The notes under the pieces are model-generated. The model was not told the DNA's origin. It did not search any database and saw nothing but the letters and a program-made list of their open reading frames with translations. The position numbers and the translations under genes were made by a program. A DNA stretch of 64,000 nt, taken from NCBI GenBank assembly GCA_002189035.1, contig CM007992.1, forward strand, positions 558,001 through 622,000, given 5' to 3'. This document shows positions 24,781-37,350 of this stretch, piece by piece (positions within the stretch are counted from its first letter, which is position 1; every line of letters starts with the position of its first letter). Origin of the DNA: Utricularia gibba (lineage: Eukaryota > Streptophyta > Magnoliopsida > Lamiales > Lentibulariaceae).

Positions 24781-25112
24781 CAATCGTGTTTAAAAATCCG
24801 GCGAGAATAATCATTGAATGATTTCAGATCACAAATCATTCATGCCTACCAGTTTAAAGTTTTTTTTGTTTTTACCACATTGTAACCACACTGACAAAAT
24901 CCAGATGGTGTTTAATTCTGTCTTGAAAATGTACACAAACTCTGACCTTCCTCATCGCCTGCCTACAGATTAGCATCTCCTGAAACATCATAAAAAAAAT
25001 GTACCTCAAGAATCCCCCACAACTCAAAATATTGAAGAGACTGATGCTACTACTCATATGACAGCATATGAATGGGCGGGGCAGAGTAACTGAGCCAGCC
25101 TACTACTCATTC
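24781..25112. other. Convergent 3' flanks, ASP5 / PDS5-like
   Basis: About 330 bp lie between converging genes and hold both 3' untranslated regions. No coding frame, repeat or structured RNA is recognised. Confidence 0.6.
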
Positions 25113-28100
25113 TCATCTCCTCCGTTTCTTGGAGCTCTTACCCTCTGGTGTAGTAGTAGTAGCAGCATCTTTGTTTTTTCCCTTCGCCTTATCCGATGAT
25201 CGTTCCGAATCCGCCTTCGCGGTAGCATTTTCCTTTGCTTTTGAAGTAGGAGAGCTGGTTATTTTGCCACTAGAGCCCACTGCCTTGCGTTTTCGCCCCT
25301 GGTTTCAGTTTTGATGGTGTCTTTTTTCTGGTGGGTCGGGGTTTTCGGAGAATCATCGTTGGATCTACTGGAGGCGTTGGCAGAACCACCTTCTGATTTT
25401 CCAACTTGTTTCTGAGAACCGTCTTCGGAGTTTCTGGCATCAGAAGATCTCTTACCAGATTTTGATTTGGTGGGTTTTGGATCAGAGGGTGTGTCCGGAG
25501 CTGGAGATCCTTTAGCTTCACTGAAAAATGGACACCCTGTGAGATCATCCAATTAAAATAACGAGCATACGTCTGATAACTACATAAACGAAGAAGAGCT
25601 CACCTTGTTGGCTTGCCGGATGTATCTGAAGTTGTCTTTTTCCTCTTACTTCGCCTGGAATTTCACAAAAAAAAAAAAAAAAATAACACTAATCAGTGAG
25701 ACTGGGAAAAAAGCAGTCTTCTTCCCTCGTTTTACAGTCGGCTACCAAATACAACAGCTTAGCACTGTAAAAACTGAGTATCATAACCCAATTTGTCTTT
25801 TTTACGGCTTCTATATACTTCCAGGAGTTGCATGGTAAATGCTTCGAATTCAGTGAAAGAACACATGTAAGAAAAAGATGGAAACTTACGTGTCCGAAAT
25901 GTTGTGATTCGAATCTTCATCATCCTGGTCTCGACCACATTATTGTTAGTAGCAATACCCAGATATTAAAAAGTGTCAAACAGCAAAAGTAACCAACGCA
26001 CGCACCTCGCTGGAAACACCCTCGTCCTTCACATATTCCCACTTCTGTTTGTGGAGATTCAGTACCTCCATATCCCCATCAGTATACAAGACCTTCCAGG
26101 TATATTTATATGATCAACTTGAAACAACGGTTTGCATGCACAATGTCAAAGTAGCCCAAGGTGCAGAAGTATACTGACCTTATGCCTCTTCTTGGCTGAA
26201 TCAAAAGATGCAACCACACCTTCATAAAACCTAGGGAGAATGAGGTATCAAGTGCCAAAAGTCAATTTGATGATGAGAAGATTTTTAAACTTTATCAGAC
26301 TGAAGAATACTTACATTTGATCTTTTGGCCACCAAACCTTAATTTTTGAACCAATGAGATCATCCCCATACTCGTTGGGTTTTGAATCCTGTAAAGAGAT
26401 ATCTGGATGTACTAAATATAGACTTCAATTTTAGGCACACATTCATCCACACCACATGAATTCCAAAACAAACATCAGTTTTCATTTATTCATCTCCAGC
26501 CCTTACTTGGCAGACAGAGAATCTCAGCTCATACACACAAGATGGAAAATTCAGTAGTGAACATACATTGTTAATGCGCAGTAATGAGATGTAACATTAA
26601 ACATTGAAAGAAGAAAAGGAGGGTCAAATCACTTACTTTATCTATTTCTGCAATTTTCTTTCCTGTGCTGCTTGTTCTTGGAGTTCTTTCATTGCTAACT
26701 TCTTCTTTTTTCAACTTAGGAAGTGAAGGTGGGGCACTCTTCTCCTACACCAGAAAAAATAAAATAACATAAGAACAAAATAACACGTGAAAAATGCTAT
26801 GATCAGTTTGCAATTAAATAAGAACTACCTTCCCATGAACTTCAGTTGTTGGTATTTTCCTAGGTCTTCCTCTTCCACGCTTCTGGACAACTGGTTCTGA
26901 TGCAATGCCACTTGAAGTGCTAACACAAGCCGTTTGGGCCTTTGCACTAGAAACCCCAATTTTCCGATCAGCCGATGTTGCTCCAGAGTTGCTTGCACTT
27001 TCATCATCACTCTTGTGTGGACCATCAATGGCAAAAGCTTCATGCTTGTCACTGACCTCACCAACTTGCTTTCTCTGAGAGCTTTTATTCTGCTTTGCTT
27101 CCGACAGATTATCTCCTTCGGATGCCTTCTGAAAACATGTATCATCAGATGTTGGGTTCTTCGCCAAATTGGGTTCATCTGCGGTGCTACCTCGAGTAGG
27201 AGATGTTGCATCTGCCGCTTCATTTTCAGATGCTTGTGAAGCTGGAATCGTAATACTATCTTTCACTGTCGCAGCCAGTTTCCCTTCTTCCGATGATTTC
27301 TCTTTAGTAGGAACAGTAACAGAATCAGATGGAAGTTCATGGCCATCTGGTGTCTTTTCAGCTTTTGCACACTCCAACTTACCATCTGATTCCCCCAGAC
27401 CTTCAGGATCCAAATTGCCCTCACTTTTATGCGTTGATATGCCATCATGTGGTTGATTTGAAATAGCTACTTCCGCCCCAGTTTCATTGGAAAAATTACA
27501 AGCATTTGACCTTGGAGCTCTCTCAGCAGTGGGATTTTTATTTTGATGATTGGATCCAGCATCCTCCTGCCGAGTTTATAAACTAAAATGTAAGAGAGTA
27601 GCCTGAGTTTCAAAAAATGTCAGCCAGCAGCACCATGGTGTAAGTTGATACCCAAATAAAGTAAAAATTACAAATGAAAATATCATGGCCATTAAAGATA
27701 CAGAAAATGAAACCACATTTCCAAAATTGCATGGCCAAGCTATCCAAAAAAGGGGTAAAACAGAAGCATACAGTTTGATCCTTTATGATGCTTTCATTAC
27801 TATATTCCACCGCAAAAGGGTTTTCGCTGCACACCAAAGCTACAGCTTCATTGTAATCTTCCAAGGAAGAATTTAATGACTTCACAGCTTCTGCCAAGTA
27901 CGGTCTAAGCTTGTTTGAAGAGTTTCGGATAACCCTCTCAGCTAATTTCTTTGATGTTGGATTAACCTGTCATTACGTACAGTTAAGCATAAAAACTAGT
28001 ATAGAATAGCGCACAAGCTCCACGGAACTAACCTCATTGTCTCTCCTTGCATTAGACAAAATTAGCTTGACTAAATCAGCAGAAATTTCTTCGCTTTCCT

Positions 28101-29799
28101 CGATAACAAGGTTCATTATTGTTTCCATAGATGCAAAAATAACCTCTTCATGATGTGGTCTGACGGAAGAAAAAAAGATAGTTCACTAAGATAGTGATGT
28201 GATCTGGAAAAACTAGACTTTAGAACTCAGGCTGATTGTTCCTTGTAAAGATTGCACAACTAAATTGTCATGGAATGACGGAAGATGAATATTAAAAAGA
28301 CAATGGATGCAGTTAAAACAGCTACAGACAAAGATGATGCCTGTATTTCATTAGATCACAAATAACTGAGAATTTTAGGCAACATGCAAGAATCAGAGAG
28401 AGGTTGACTGCTTGTGTTTCTTAGATATCAAATCTGAGCAATACTACATGTGAGATGAAAGCCAAGATTACAAGAATCAACACGTGGTGTTGTTGAATTA
28501 CCTGATAGCTTTGAAAAAGTGAGCAAACATTTCTAGAATCATCTTGTCACATTCCAAATCCAACATTATAACACAGGATCTGACTTTAGCAACAGTTTCA
28601 AGTATAGTGGCCCTCTGTTGGTAAGATCTGTCAGACACATCTGGCAGGCCCTCAAATGATGATACAATTAACTGAAAGACGACCTGACACCAAAAGCAAG
28701 AGAGCAATGAGCACGGGCAGACTCAGGTGAGTACAGACATAGGGAGGGAAAGAGCCTTACCTTCATCTTCTCATCATCGTATGGTGCATCTGGGGCAGTA
28801 ATCCTGGTAATCTCACTAATACAAGAGGCAATGCCCACTCTTACATCAATATCAGAATGCTTCAAGAGCTCATCAGCTATGAGTGCACTCATTAGAGGGG
28901 CGAGAGCAGTTCGCATGGATTTGGTAGGTGACTGCTCCACCCTACATAGATGCTTCTCAATTTTCTGGGGAGGGAAGGAGGGGAGGGGTGCAGGCATAAG
29001 GGAGCAGCCAGAAATGGCGAAATAATGAGTAACCAACAAAAAGTTCAGTCAAGATTTCAGCATGAAGTTGAATATACAAAAACTGCATTTCAATAACACG
29101 TCCCAATTCCAAATGGGGATGCACACTAAAACATCATGCTCTCAAGGGAATGAGCATATGCAAAAAGAACAGGTTGTAAGACAGATCAAGTAGTGAGTCT
29201 GACAAAATTCTCCACAAGATTCACATCTAATCAGTGCACAACAAAGGATTTCAAATTGTCATATTATACAGACAAATGAGTTCAACGTCTAAGCATAAGC
29301 AGCAGTTTATATTTTCACAACTAATTACAAACAAGGATTATCACAGTACCCAGAAAATAGGTGCTTAAATCACTAAGCTAAAACATGTAAAAAAGCCACG
29401 TCCTTTTCTAAATAGAATGACACATATATTAGATCACGCCAAGTGTTAACTAAAAGAAACTAATTTAGAATTCATCTACATGGGCCTGTACACAGAAGCG
29501 GTATATAGTTTCTGATAGGACGACTAACTAGGAAGCAACACAACCAAAGTTCTTCTGAATTGCTAATGACTATATTCTTTGCCTCCAAAAATCTCTCAAC
29601 GTCATACGATAACTTCATATCAATCGCAAGAAACACTTTCATTTATTAAGCCATACAAATTCGCAAGGCACTATCAAAATATAGGGTGAACCTACATCCA
29701 GAAGCTTCAGAAGATCATCGCGCGACGTGGGGGCTTGAGAAGAGACTTCCCATACGTCGTAAGGCGCTCCTCTAGGTTTCTAATCGAACCCCGCTGCAT
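25113..29799 (-). CDS. PDS5-like cohesin cofactor with Tudor domain; two single-base frame breaks
   Basis: This is a short plant PDS5 homologue (A-E type), a sister-chromatid-cohesion factor: N-terminal HEAT-like helices, a charged disordered middle, a Tudor/RCC1-like module and a basic tail. Exons: 29696-29799, 28761-28964, 28502-28683, 28033-28159, 27772-27966, 26829-27566, 26637-26744, 26315-26388, 26179-26230, 26006-26092, 25890-25924, 25604-25654 and 25113-25520. Landmarks are LEERLTTYGKSLLKPP, IEKHLCRVEQSPTKSMRTAL, PHHEEVIFASMETIMNLVIE, the AT-hook-like KRGRGRPRKIP, and Tudor-like IGSKIKVWWPKDQMFYEG then VLYTDGDMEVLNLHKQKWEY. Two frame breaks occur. One is in exon 1 at a run of five G (29729-29733). 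The other is in the last exon at a run of four C (25296-25299), where the frame otherwise ends at 25259. Allowing one extra base at each gives exactly 789 codons including stop. Confidence 0.82.
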
Positions 29800-30285
29800 C
29801 CTTCTTCTCTCGTCCTGTAATCCAGATATTCCTGAGAACAGACCAGTCAGTCACACGACCCGCAATATGATCCCAAAGTCAAGCCAAAAGTTCTTGCCTC
29901 CTGGAAAAAAAGGAGTTTCCTTGCTGCCAACCAACAGGATTTTGATTCCGGCGCGAAGATTCCTTGAAACCCTAGCCTTTATTGTAGCATCGGAGGTTCA
30001 AGAAAAGCCGAAATGAAGTGTTGCAGAGTCAGACAACCTCCATGCCTTTTTAAGAAGGACCCCTTCATTCACAGGAATTGGTCTTTGTTTCTGCGTAAAA
30101 TTGCATTTTTCAAAGGCTGCTGATCTGTTACCAGATTCCCATGGAAGACAGTTTTTAGATGCAGATTTTAATTCAATTGGATTAGGGTTTTATATTCAAC
30201 TGATTCCAACTAACTCTATAACTTAACAAAAAAAAAGTTGATTACAAAGCTAATTGTTCTGATTGCTGAGACTCCACTGAAGAGA
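29800..30285 (-). promoter_or_regulatory. Promoter side of the PDS5-like gene and ClpB 3' flank
   Basis: About 490 bp lie between the PDS5-like start and the ClpB stop, both genes on the minus strand. It should carry the PDS5-like promoter and 5' leader and the ClpB 3' untranslated region. A short plus-strand open frame overlapping PDS5-like exon 1 is not believed coding. Confidence 0.5.
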
Positions 30286-33200
30286 TCAGTCATTTGGTAA
30301 CAATGACTCTTTATCACCCTCTTCCAGTTTCCTTATGCATAGCTTGTGTTCTGAACCTGGTATGTGATGCAATACAATGGAATCATCATCTTTGATGTCT
30401 CCCTTCAATATCTTCATTGCAACCTCATTTTCAACCATTTGTTGTATCACCCGTTTTACTGGCCTCGCACCGAAATTTGGATCATATCCCAAGTTCATCA
30501 GTACCTGTACTGCTTCCTGTGTGTAATGGAACTTGATGTTTTTCTGTCGCAGCCTTTCTCTTACGCGGTTAAGCTGCATAAACGGAGGGATATCTCAATG
30601 GGGGACAGCAGAGTAATGGAGTAGAAAAGGTCACAATTATAGTATGACAGAGGCAACCACCAGCTCAAGTAGCCAACAAAATAAAATAACATTTCATTTT
30701 AAAACTAAGTATTACAGTAAAATCATTGAATCATAATGAAGTAGAAAAAGTGGCATACCTGAATTTCTACTACTTTACTTATCTGATCCAAGTCCAATGG
30801 TTGGAAGACGATGAATTCATCGATACGATTCATGAACTCCGGTCGAAAAGTTTGTCTTGCGAAGTCTATAACCTGTCTTTTCATCATATCATAAACAGCG
30901 TCCTTACTAGACACTGTATCTTTCAAGGTTTCAAGAATGTAATGAGATCCAATGTTGGATGTCATGATGAGAACCGTGTTTGTGAAGGAAACTGTTCTTC
31001 CTTGTGAATCTGTTATTCTTCCATCATCCAACAACTGAAGAAGGATGTTAAATACATCATGATGTGCCTTCTCAATCTCATCAAATAAGACAATACAATA
31101 TGGCCTCCTCCGAACAACTTCTGTTAGCTGCCCACCCTCTTCATATCCCACATATCCAGGTGGTGCACCAATCAACCTTGAAACTGCATGCTTTTCCATA
31201 TATTCACTCATATCAATTCGAACCAGAGCATGTTCAGAATCAAAGAGGTAACCAGCAAGAGCTTTTGCAAGTTCAGTTTTGCCTACACCAGTTGGCCCCA
31301 TGAACATGAAACTTGCTATGGGACGATAAGGGTCAGAAAGGCCCGCCCTTGATCGACGTATTGCATCTGCTACGGATTTCACAGCCATATCTTGTCCAAC
31401 AACTCTTCTGTGAAGAACCTCCTCCAACAGGACAAGCTTCTCCTTCTCACTCTGTTGGAGGTTAGAAATTGGTATACCAGTCCATCTGCTGACAATCTCT
31501 GCTATGTCAACATCTGTAACTTCCTCCCTCAATAGCGCCTTCTCAGATTTCCGATAATCAGCAATACTGTTTTCAGCTTGCTCTAGTTGACGCTGGAGGG
31601 ATATTAGTGTACCATATTTGAGTTCAGCTGCACGGTTGAGGTCGTATTCACGTTCTGCAGCTTCCATTTCTAGGTTAACCCTGTCAATCTGTTTCAAAAC
31701 CGATCAGATGGACTAACATATATAACTTGAGTTCATGTCAGAAGAAGCACAAAAACTCTACCTCTTCTTTGATTGATCGCACTTGGTTCATGAGAACCTT
31801 TTCATTTCCCCACTGCTCATTTAATTCCTTCTGCCGTTGTTTCAGAGTTTCTAGATCGTTATTCAGCTTCAGCAGCCGCTCCTTAGAAGCTTTAGCTGTG
31901 TCATTTATCAGAGACAGCTTCTCCATTTCCAGCTTAAGCACTGCCCTATCAATCTCATCCAACTCAGTTGGTTTGGAAGTGATTTCCATCTTTAATTTTG
32001 CAGCAGATTCATCCACAAGATCAATCGCTGTTATCAGATTATATCAGCAAAATAATGAAATTTAGAATTTGTATAGGACACCACGGCATCATAGCAATAC
32101 AATGAATGCTTAATAAACACAGAAAAGCATAAAGGTGAGTAAAAAAATTGTGCAGAAAAAGTACCCTTATCTGGTAAGAAACGCCCTGTTATGTATCTGT
32201 CCGAAAGAATGGCTGCTGAAACTAGAGCGTTGTCAGATATTTTCACTCCATGGTGCAGTTCATAACGTTCACGTAAGCCACGCAAAATTGAGATCGTGTC
32301 TTCCACAGATGGCTGCCCACAGAAAACCTGTTGAAATCTTCTCTCCAAAGCAGGATCCTTTTCAATGTACTTTCTGTATTCATTCAGTGTGGTAGCTCCT
32401 ATGCATCTTAGTTCACCTCGTCCAAGCATAGGTTTCAAAAGGTTTCCAGCATCCATGGCACCTCCAGTAGCTCCTGATAATGTTTAAATATTTTTTTCTC
32501 AAGACAAGAATGCTTGACACAAGCAAACACTACGACAAAAGCTACCAACCAACACTTGTAACTTAATTCTATGCAATGTTGAATTTAGATACCTGCACCA
32601 ACAACAGTGTGAATTTCATCAATAAATAGAATAATCTGGCCATTGGAAGCAGAAACTTCCTTCAGAACAGCCTTCAACCTTTCCTCAAAATCTCCCCTAT
32701 ATTTCGCACCAGCAAGAAGGGAGCCCATGTCCAACGAGATCAACTATCAAGTAAAAGAAATTAAATGCACAAATTAGACTTGTAATTCTATTAGTTTGAT
32801 TCATGATGTCAGTGGATTAGTCTACACAAAACAAATGAGGAAAAGGTAAATTAAATACATTGTTCAGAGGTACAAATAATAGAAACCAGAGGTCTCCCTA
32901 ATATCGACAGTAGAAACATACCTTTCGATTTAACAATGGTTCTGGAACATCTCCACGAACAATCCTTTGCGCCAATCTGAATGGAACAAGATATTTTTGT
33001 GTGACTAACTTATGCGTACGACATATAGACATTCTTAAAGTGCATACCCTTCAGCAATTGCTGTTTTCCCAACTCCAGGTTCCCCAATTATAACAGGATT
33101 ATTCTTTGTTCGACGTGATAAAATTTGAATACATCTTCTTATTTCGTCATCACGACCAATAACAGGATCAAGTTTCCCACGCCTTGCAAGCTCAGTTAAA

Positions 33201-34239
33201 TCATTTCCGTACTTTTCAAGGGCTTCATACTTACCTTCTGGATCTATATTTTAAAACAGAAAACTTTGAGTAACGTGTAAACAGGTAAAAGAAAAAAACT
33301 ACCAATATCAATATAAGTATTAAACACATTGCATTCTTCCTAAATAAGAAAATTATGCGCTCAACAATTTGTAACAGCATACTCTGATCAAGTACTCTTT
33401 GACTTCCACGAACAGCCTGCACAGCATCCTTCAAATTCTTTTCACTTATTTGAAGATTTTGAAATAGCTGCTTCCCAAATCTCGTGTCCAAAGAAAGTGC
33501 CAGCACTAAATGCTCAACAGATACAAATGCATCCTGCATGTCCTTTTTGAACCTTCTTGCATCCTCTAAAACCGCACCAAAGTGAGAGCCGACAATAGGA
33601 CCACTGGTGTTCCCAGAAACCTGCAATTAAAAAGATAAGAAACATCCCAACTTCCTGTACTCGGTATGCCCTAAAACACGGTACCTTCGGTTGTTGAGAA
33701 ATAAACTTTTCTGTAAGCTGTAGAAGATGACTGTTATCGATGCCAGCTTTGGTGAATATTCGTCTCGCCAATCCGTCCTTTTGTTCCAACAGAGCCTTCA
33801 TGAGATGCTCAGTTTCCACTACTTGATTGTTGCTATGTCGTGCTGCATCCAGAGAGGCTACAATTCCATCCCATGCCATCTCAGTGAACTCCGAGTTACT
33901 TATCTGCTAACAAAAAGTAGTCTTTACAAGAAACAAGACTACAAATCGACTACTACGAGCAATAATCAGACTAATTTTCAGCACCTGATTGGGAGCAGTA
34001 TTGGCAGAATACATACGCACAGTCCAAGGTCCCGGAACGATTTTTCTGATGGATGCTACACCGGAAGGACTGAACAGAACCTCAGATAAATCGCGTCCGT
34101 ACAGAGCTCCCGCCGCGCGGGCATAAGGTCGTAGTCGCTGAATTAAAGCACGATCATGAGCTGATCGCCGAGAAGAATACCAGATTGCAGCGGCCGACCG
34201 ACTCAGCCGCCCCACCGTTAAGCTTCTCCGTGACAACAT
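30286..34239 (-). CDS. CLPB4: Mitochondrial ClpB disaggregase (Hsp100)
   Basis: This is an intact gene for a 965-residue class-I Hsp100 AAA+ disaggregase, which extracts polypeptides from heat-induced aggregates together with Hsp70. Exons: 33985-34239, 33685-33903, 33383-33620, 33048-33243, 32931-32976, 32593-32743, 32165-32473, 31762-32027, 30759-31688 and 30286-30573. The N-terminus ([20 protein letters not shown]) is an Arg/Ser-rich mitochondrial presequence. The N domain holds [23 protein letters not shown]1 has Walker [14 protein letters not shown] (about residue 295) and Walker [11 protein letters not shown]. The coiled-coil middle domain (about 470-600) includes KLEMEKLSL and [17 protein letters not shown]2 has [16 protein letters not shown] (about 690), LFDEIEKAH and [16 protein letters not shown]. 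Length matches Arabidopsis CLPB4. Exons 2-9 and their introns are the source of the degraded copies at about 35-37.4 kb and 49.9-50.2 kb. Confidence 0.96.
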
Positions 34240-35014
34240 CCCGCGAAACTGAATCACAATTGGGCTCAGACGCGATTGTTAGGATCGATATATTTGGTGT
34301 ACTTGCGATCAAACTTAAATACGATATTACACATACATACTATATAGAAATAAGGGGATAAATTTCTCTATTATCTCCAAAATTGTATCTTAGATTTTAC
34401 CTAAAACAGATAATTCAAAATCTAAATATATATTCTTGTGAATCTTGAAAATATAATTTATATATGATATAAATATATTTGAATATGATCATATCTAAAA
34501 CAAATTGGATATATTTGACTGCTGCAAGCTGATCTACTCTCCATCGAAAATAGTTGCAATATTAGAGGCTTCCTTGACCTTTTACCTCAGTCATATACAT
34601 TATATTTATGTTTTATTATACTAAAAAGTTATTTATAAGTTACCTTCATTTATCAAATAGTTCATTAATATTCTTTTTTTTAAAATGATTACAAAAAAAT
34701 GTGATGTATTGTTCTAAAACTTTTTTTTTTGTATAAATAAGATTTTGAATACTATTTTTATAATAATGATAAAAAATAAAATAAATTTTATGAATAAATA
34801 TTAAAAATACAATGAAATGGAATATATTTATTGATAAAATTTGACATCAACAAAATTATTATGTAAGATAAATGAGTATTTTATTCCAAATATATTTATT
34901 GCATTAAAATTAACCAAACTCTTCATATTGGCAGTTAAATAAAAAAATAATTTGATAAAATGTATTTAATTAAAAATAGAATTAAAAAAACATAATAAAT
35001 TCTATCATAAATAA
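34240..35014. other. AT-rich upstream region of ClpB
   Basis: About 775 bp lie between the ClpB start and its duplicated fragment. The first about 150 bp are the likely promoter and leader; the rest is very AT-rich. A heat-shock element was not convincingly identified. No gene is seen. Confidence 0.5.
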
Positions 35015-37350
35015 ACGACGTTATGGGTAACGCCGTCCCTTGTTGATGTATTGTGTTTGCTACAAATTTTACAATCATATCCTATCCAACAACTTTTCTA
35101 TGAAGAATCTGCTCCAACAGAACAAGCTTAACAAACTAAAAACAATATTACAGAATATTGAAAATCTGAAAAACTACTATTGAGGAAGTAAGTTACAAAT
35201 GTTCACATAGCAGAAATTGTGAGCAGATGAAATGGCGTAAGAAATCAATATAACAGTCCATCTGCTCACAATCTCTACTATTTCAACATCTGTAACTTCC
35301 TCCCTTAATAGAGCCTTTTCAAATTTCCGATGATGTTTTCAGCTTGCTTTAGTTGATGCTGGAGGGATGCTAGCATGCCATGTTTCAGTTCAGCTGCACG
35401 TTGGAGGTTGTATTGACGTTCTAAAGCTTCCATCTCTTGGTTAACCCTGTCAATCTGTTTAAAAAACAATCAGATAGACTAAATAACAGGGTATTTTCTT
35501 ACCAGATAAGAGTGCTTTTTCTGCATGTTTTTTTACTCCTAATGCTGTTCTGTGTATAGTGAATACTCATTGTATTGCTATAATTCTCTGATGGTCTATA
35601 CAGGCTATAAATTTTATTGTTTTGCTGATATAATTTGAATGTTCATATAATAGCCATTGACCTTGTGGACGAATCTGCTGCAAAATTAAAGATGACAGAG
35701 TTGGATGAGATTGAGAGGGCAGCAGTTAAGCTAGAAATGGAGAAACTGTCTCTAAAAAACAACACAACTAAAGATTCTAAGGAACAACTGTTGAAACTGG
35801 AATATGGTCTCGAAACTCTTAAACAACGGCAGAAGGAATTAAATGAATCAAATGAACAATGGGGAAATGAAAAAGGTCTCATGAACCAAGAGCGATCTAT
35901 CAAAGAAGAGATAGAGTTTTTGCTCTTCTTCTGACACGGATTCAAGAATAACCTTTTCATCTCCCCATTGCACATATAATTCCTTCTACCATTGTTTAAA
36001 AATTTCTAGATCATTATCCAACTTCAACAGCTTTTTAGAAGTTTTAGCTGTGTCATATTTTTCAGACAGCTCTCCGTTTCCAGTTTAAGCACTGCCCTGT
36101 CAATCTTATCCAACTCAGTCGGCTTGGAAGTGATTTCCATCTTTAATTTTGCAACAGATTCGTCCACATGATCAATGGCTGTCACAAAAACATTCAGATT
36201 ATATCAGCAAAACAATGAAATTTAGAGTTTGTATAGGTCACCATGGCATCATAGCAATATTGATATTTTCACTCCATGGTGCAGTTCATAAAGCTCACGT
36301 AAGCCACGCAAAATTGAGACTGTCTTCCACAGATGGCTGCCCACAGAAAACCTGCTGAAATCTTCTCTTCAAAGCAGGATCCTTTTCTATGTACTTTCTG
36401 TATTCATTCAGTGTGGTAGCCCCTATGCATCTTTGTTCACCTCGCCCAAGCATAGGCTTCAACAAGTTTCCAGCATCCATGGCACCTCCAGTAGCTCCTG
36501 ATAATGTTCAAATAATTTTTTTCTCAAGACCAAAATGCTAAACCTTGACACAAGCAAAGACTACGACAAAAGCTATCAACCAACACTTGTAACTTAATTC
36601 TATGCAGTGTTGAATTTAGATACCTGCACCAAAAACAGTGTGTATTTCATCAATAAATAGAATAATCTGGTCATTGGAAGCAGAAACTTCCTTCAGAATA
36701 GCCTTCAAACTTTCCTCAAAATCTCCCCTATATTTCGCACCAGCAAGAAGGGAGCCCATGTCCAAGGAGATCAACTACAAGGTGAATGAAAGTAAATGCA
36801 CAGATTAGACTCATAATTCTATTAGTTTGACTCATGATGCCAGTGGATTAGTCTACACAAGACAAATGATGAAAAAAGTAAATAAACTACATTCTCGAGA
36901 GGTGCAAATAATAGAAACCAGAGGCCTCCCTAATACTGCATGCGAGTTGCTCTCTTATATCGACAGTAGAAACATACCTTTTGATTCAACAACGGTTCTG
37001 GAACATCTACACGAACAGTCCTCTATGCCAATCTGAATAGAACAGTGTATTTTCATGTGAACAGCTTATGCATACAACAAATACAAATGCATCCTCCATG
37101 TCCTTTTTCAACCTTCTTGCCCGAAAATGAGAGCCAGACCACTGTGTTCCCAGAAACCTGCAATTAAAAAGATAAAAAGCATCCCAACTAACTGTACCTA
37201 TGCCAGCTTTCCTGTTAGCCGTACAAGATTATGCCAGCTTTGGTGAATATTCCTCTGGCCAACCCGTACTTTTGTTGAGCCTTCATAAGATGCTCAGTTT
37301 CCACTACTTAATTTTGCTGCATCCAAAGAGGCTACAATTCCATCCCATGA
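35015..37350 (-). pseudogene. Rearranged, decayed partial copy of the ClpB gene
   Basis: This is a non-processed partial duplicate of the neighbouring ClpB gene: intron remnants as well as exons are present. From left to right it matches exon 9 (about 35015-35460, with an unrelated insertion near 35130-35250), then a segment of intron 7-exon 8 in the opposite (plus) orientation at about 35495-35945. Exon 8 follows again in minus orientation (about 35946-36180), then exon 7 (36270-36490), exon 6 (36620-36780), exon 5 (36975-37030) and fragments of exons 3 and 2 (37080-37350). Exon 4 and other parts are deleted; reading frames are broken throughout. It lies directly upstream of the intact gene, so it probably arose by local duplication followed by an inversion event. 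Confidence 0.88.
35495..36262. repeat. Head-to-head inverted repeat of ClpB exon 8 and intron 7
   Basis: The left arm (about 35495-35945) reads on the plus strand as ClpB intron 7 and exon 8; 35671-35931 is still open and encodes the middle-domain block from DESAAKLKM to EEIEFLLFF. The right arm (about 35946-36262) is the same ClpB region in minus orientation ([10 protein letters not shown] region at 36125-36165, then intron 7). The two arms meet within about 50 nt. A transcript through both would fold into a hairpin of roughly 250-300 imperfect base pairs. The left arm has lost about seven codons that the right arm keeps. Confidence 0.85.

Noticed and set aside
35635-35934. A genuine 99-residue coiled-coil gene on the plus strand
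   Set aside because: It is an inverted fragment of ClpB exon 8 with intron sequence on both sides and no start context; treated as part of the pseudogene.
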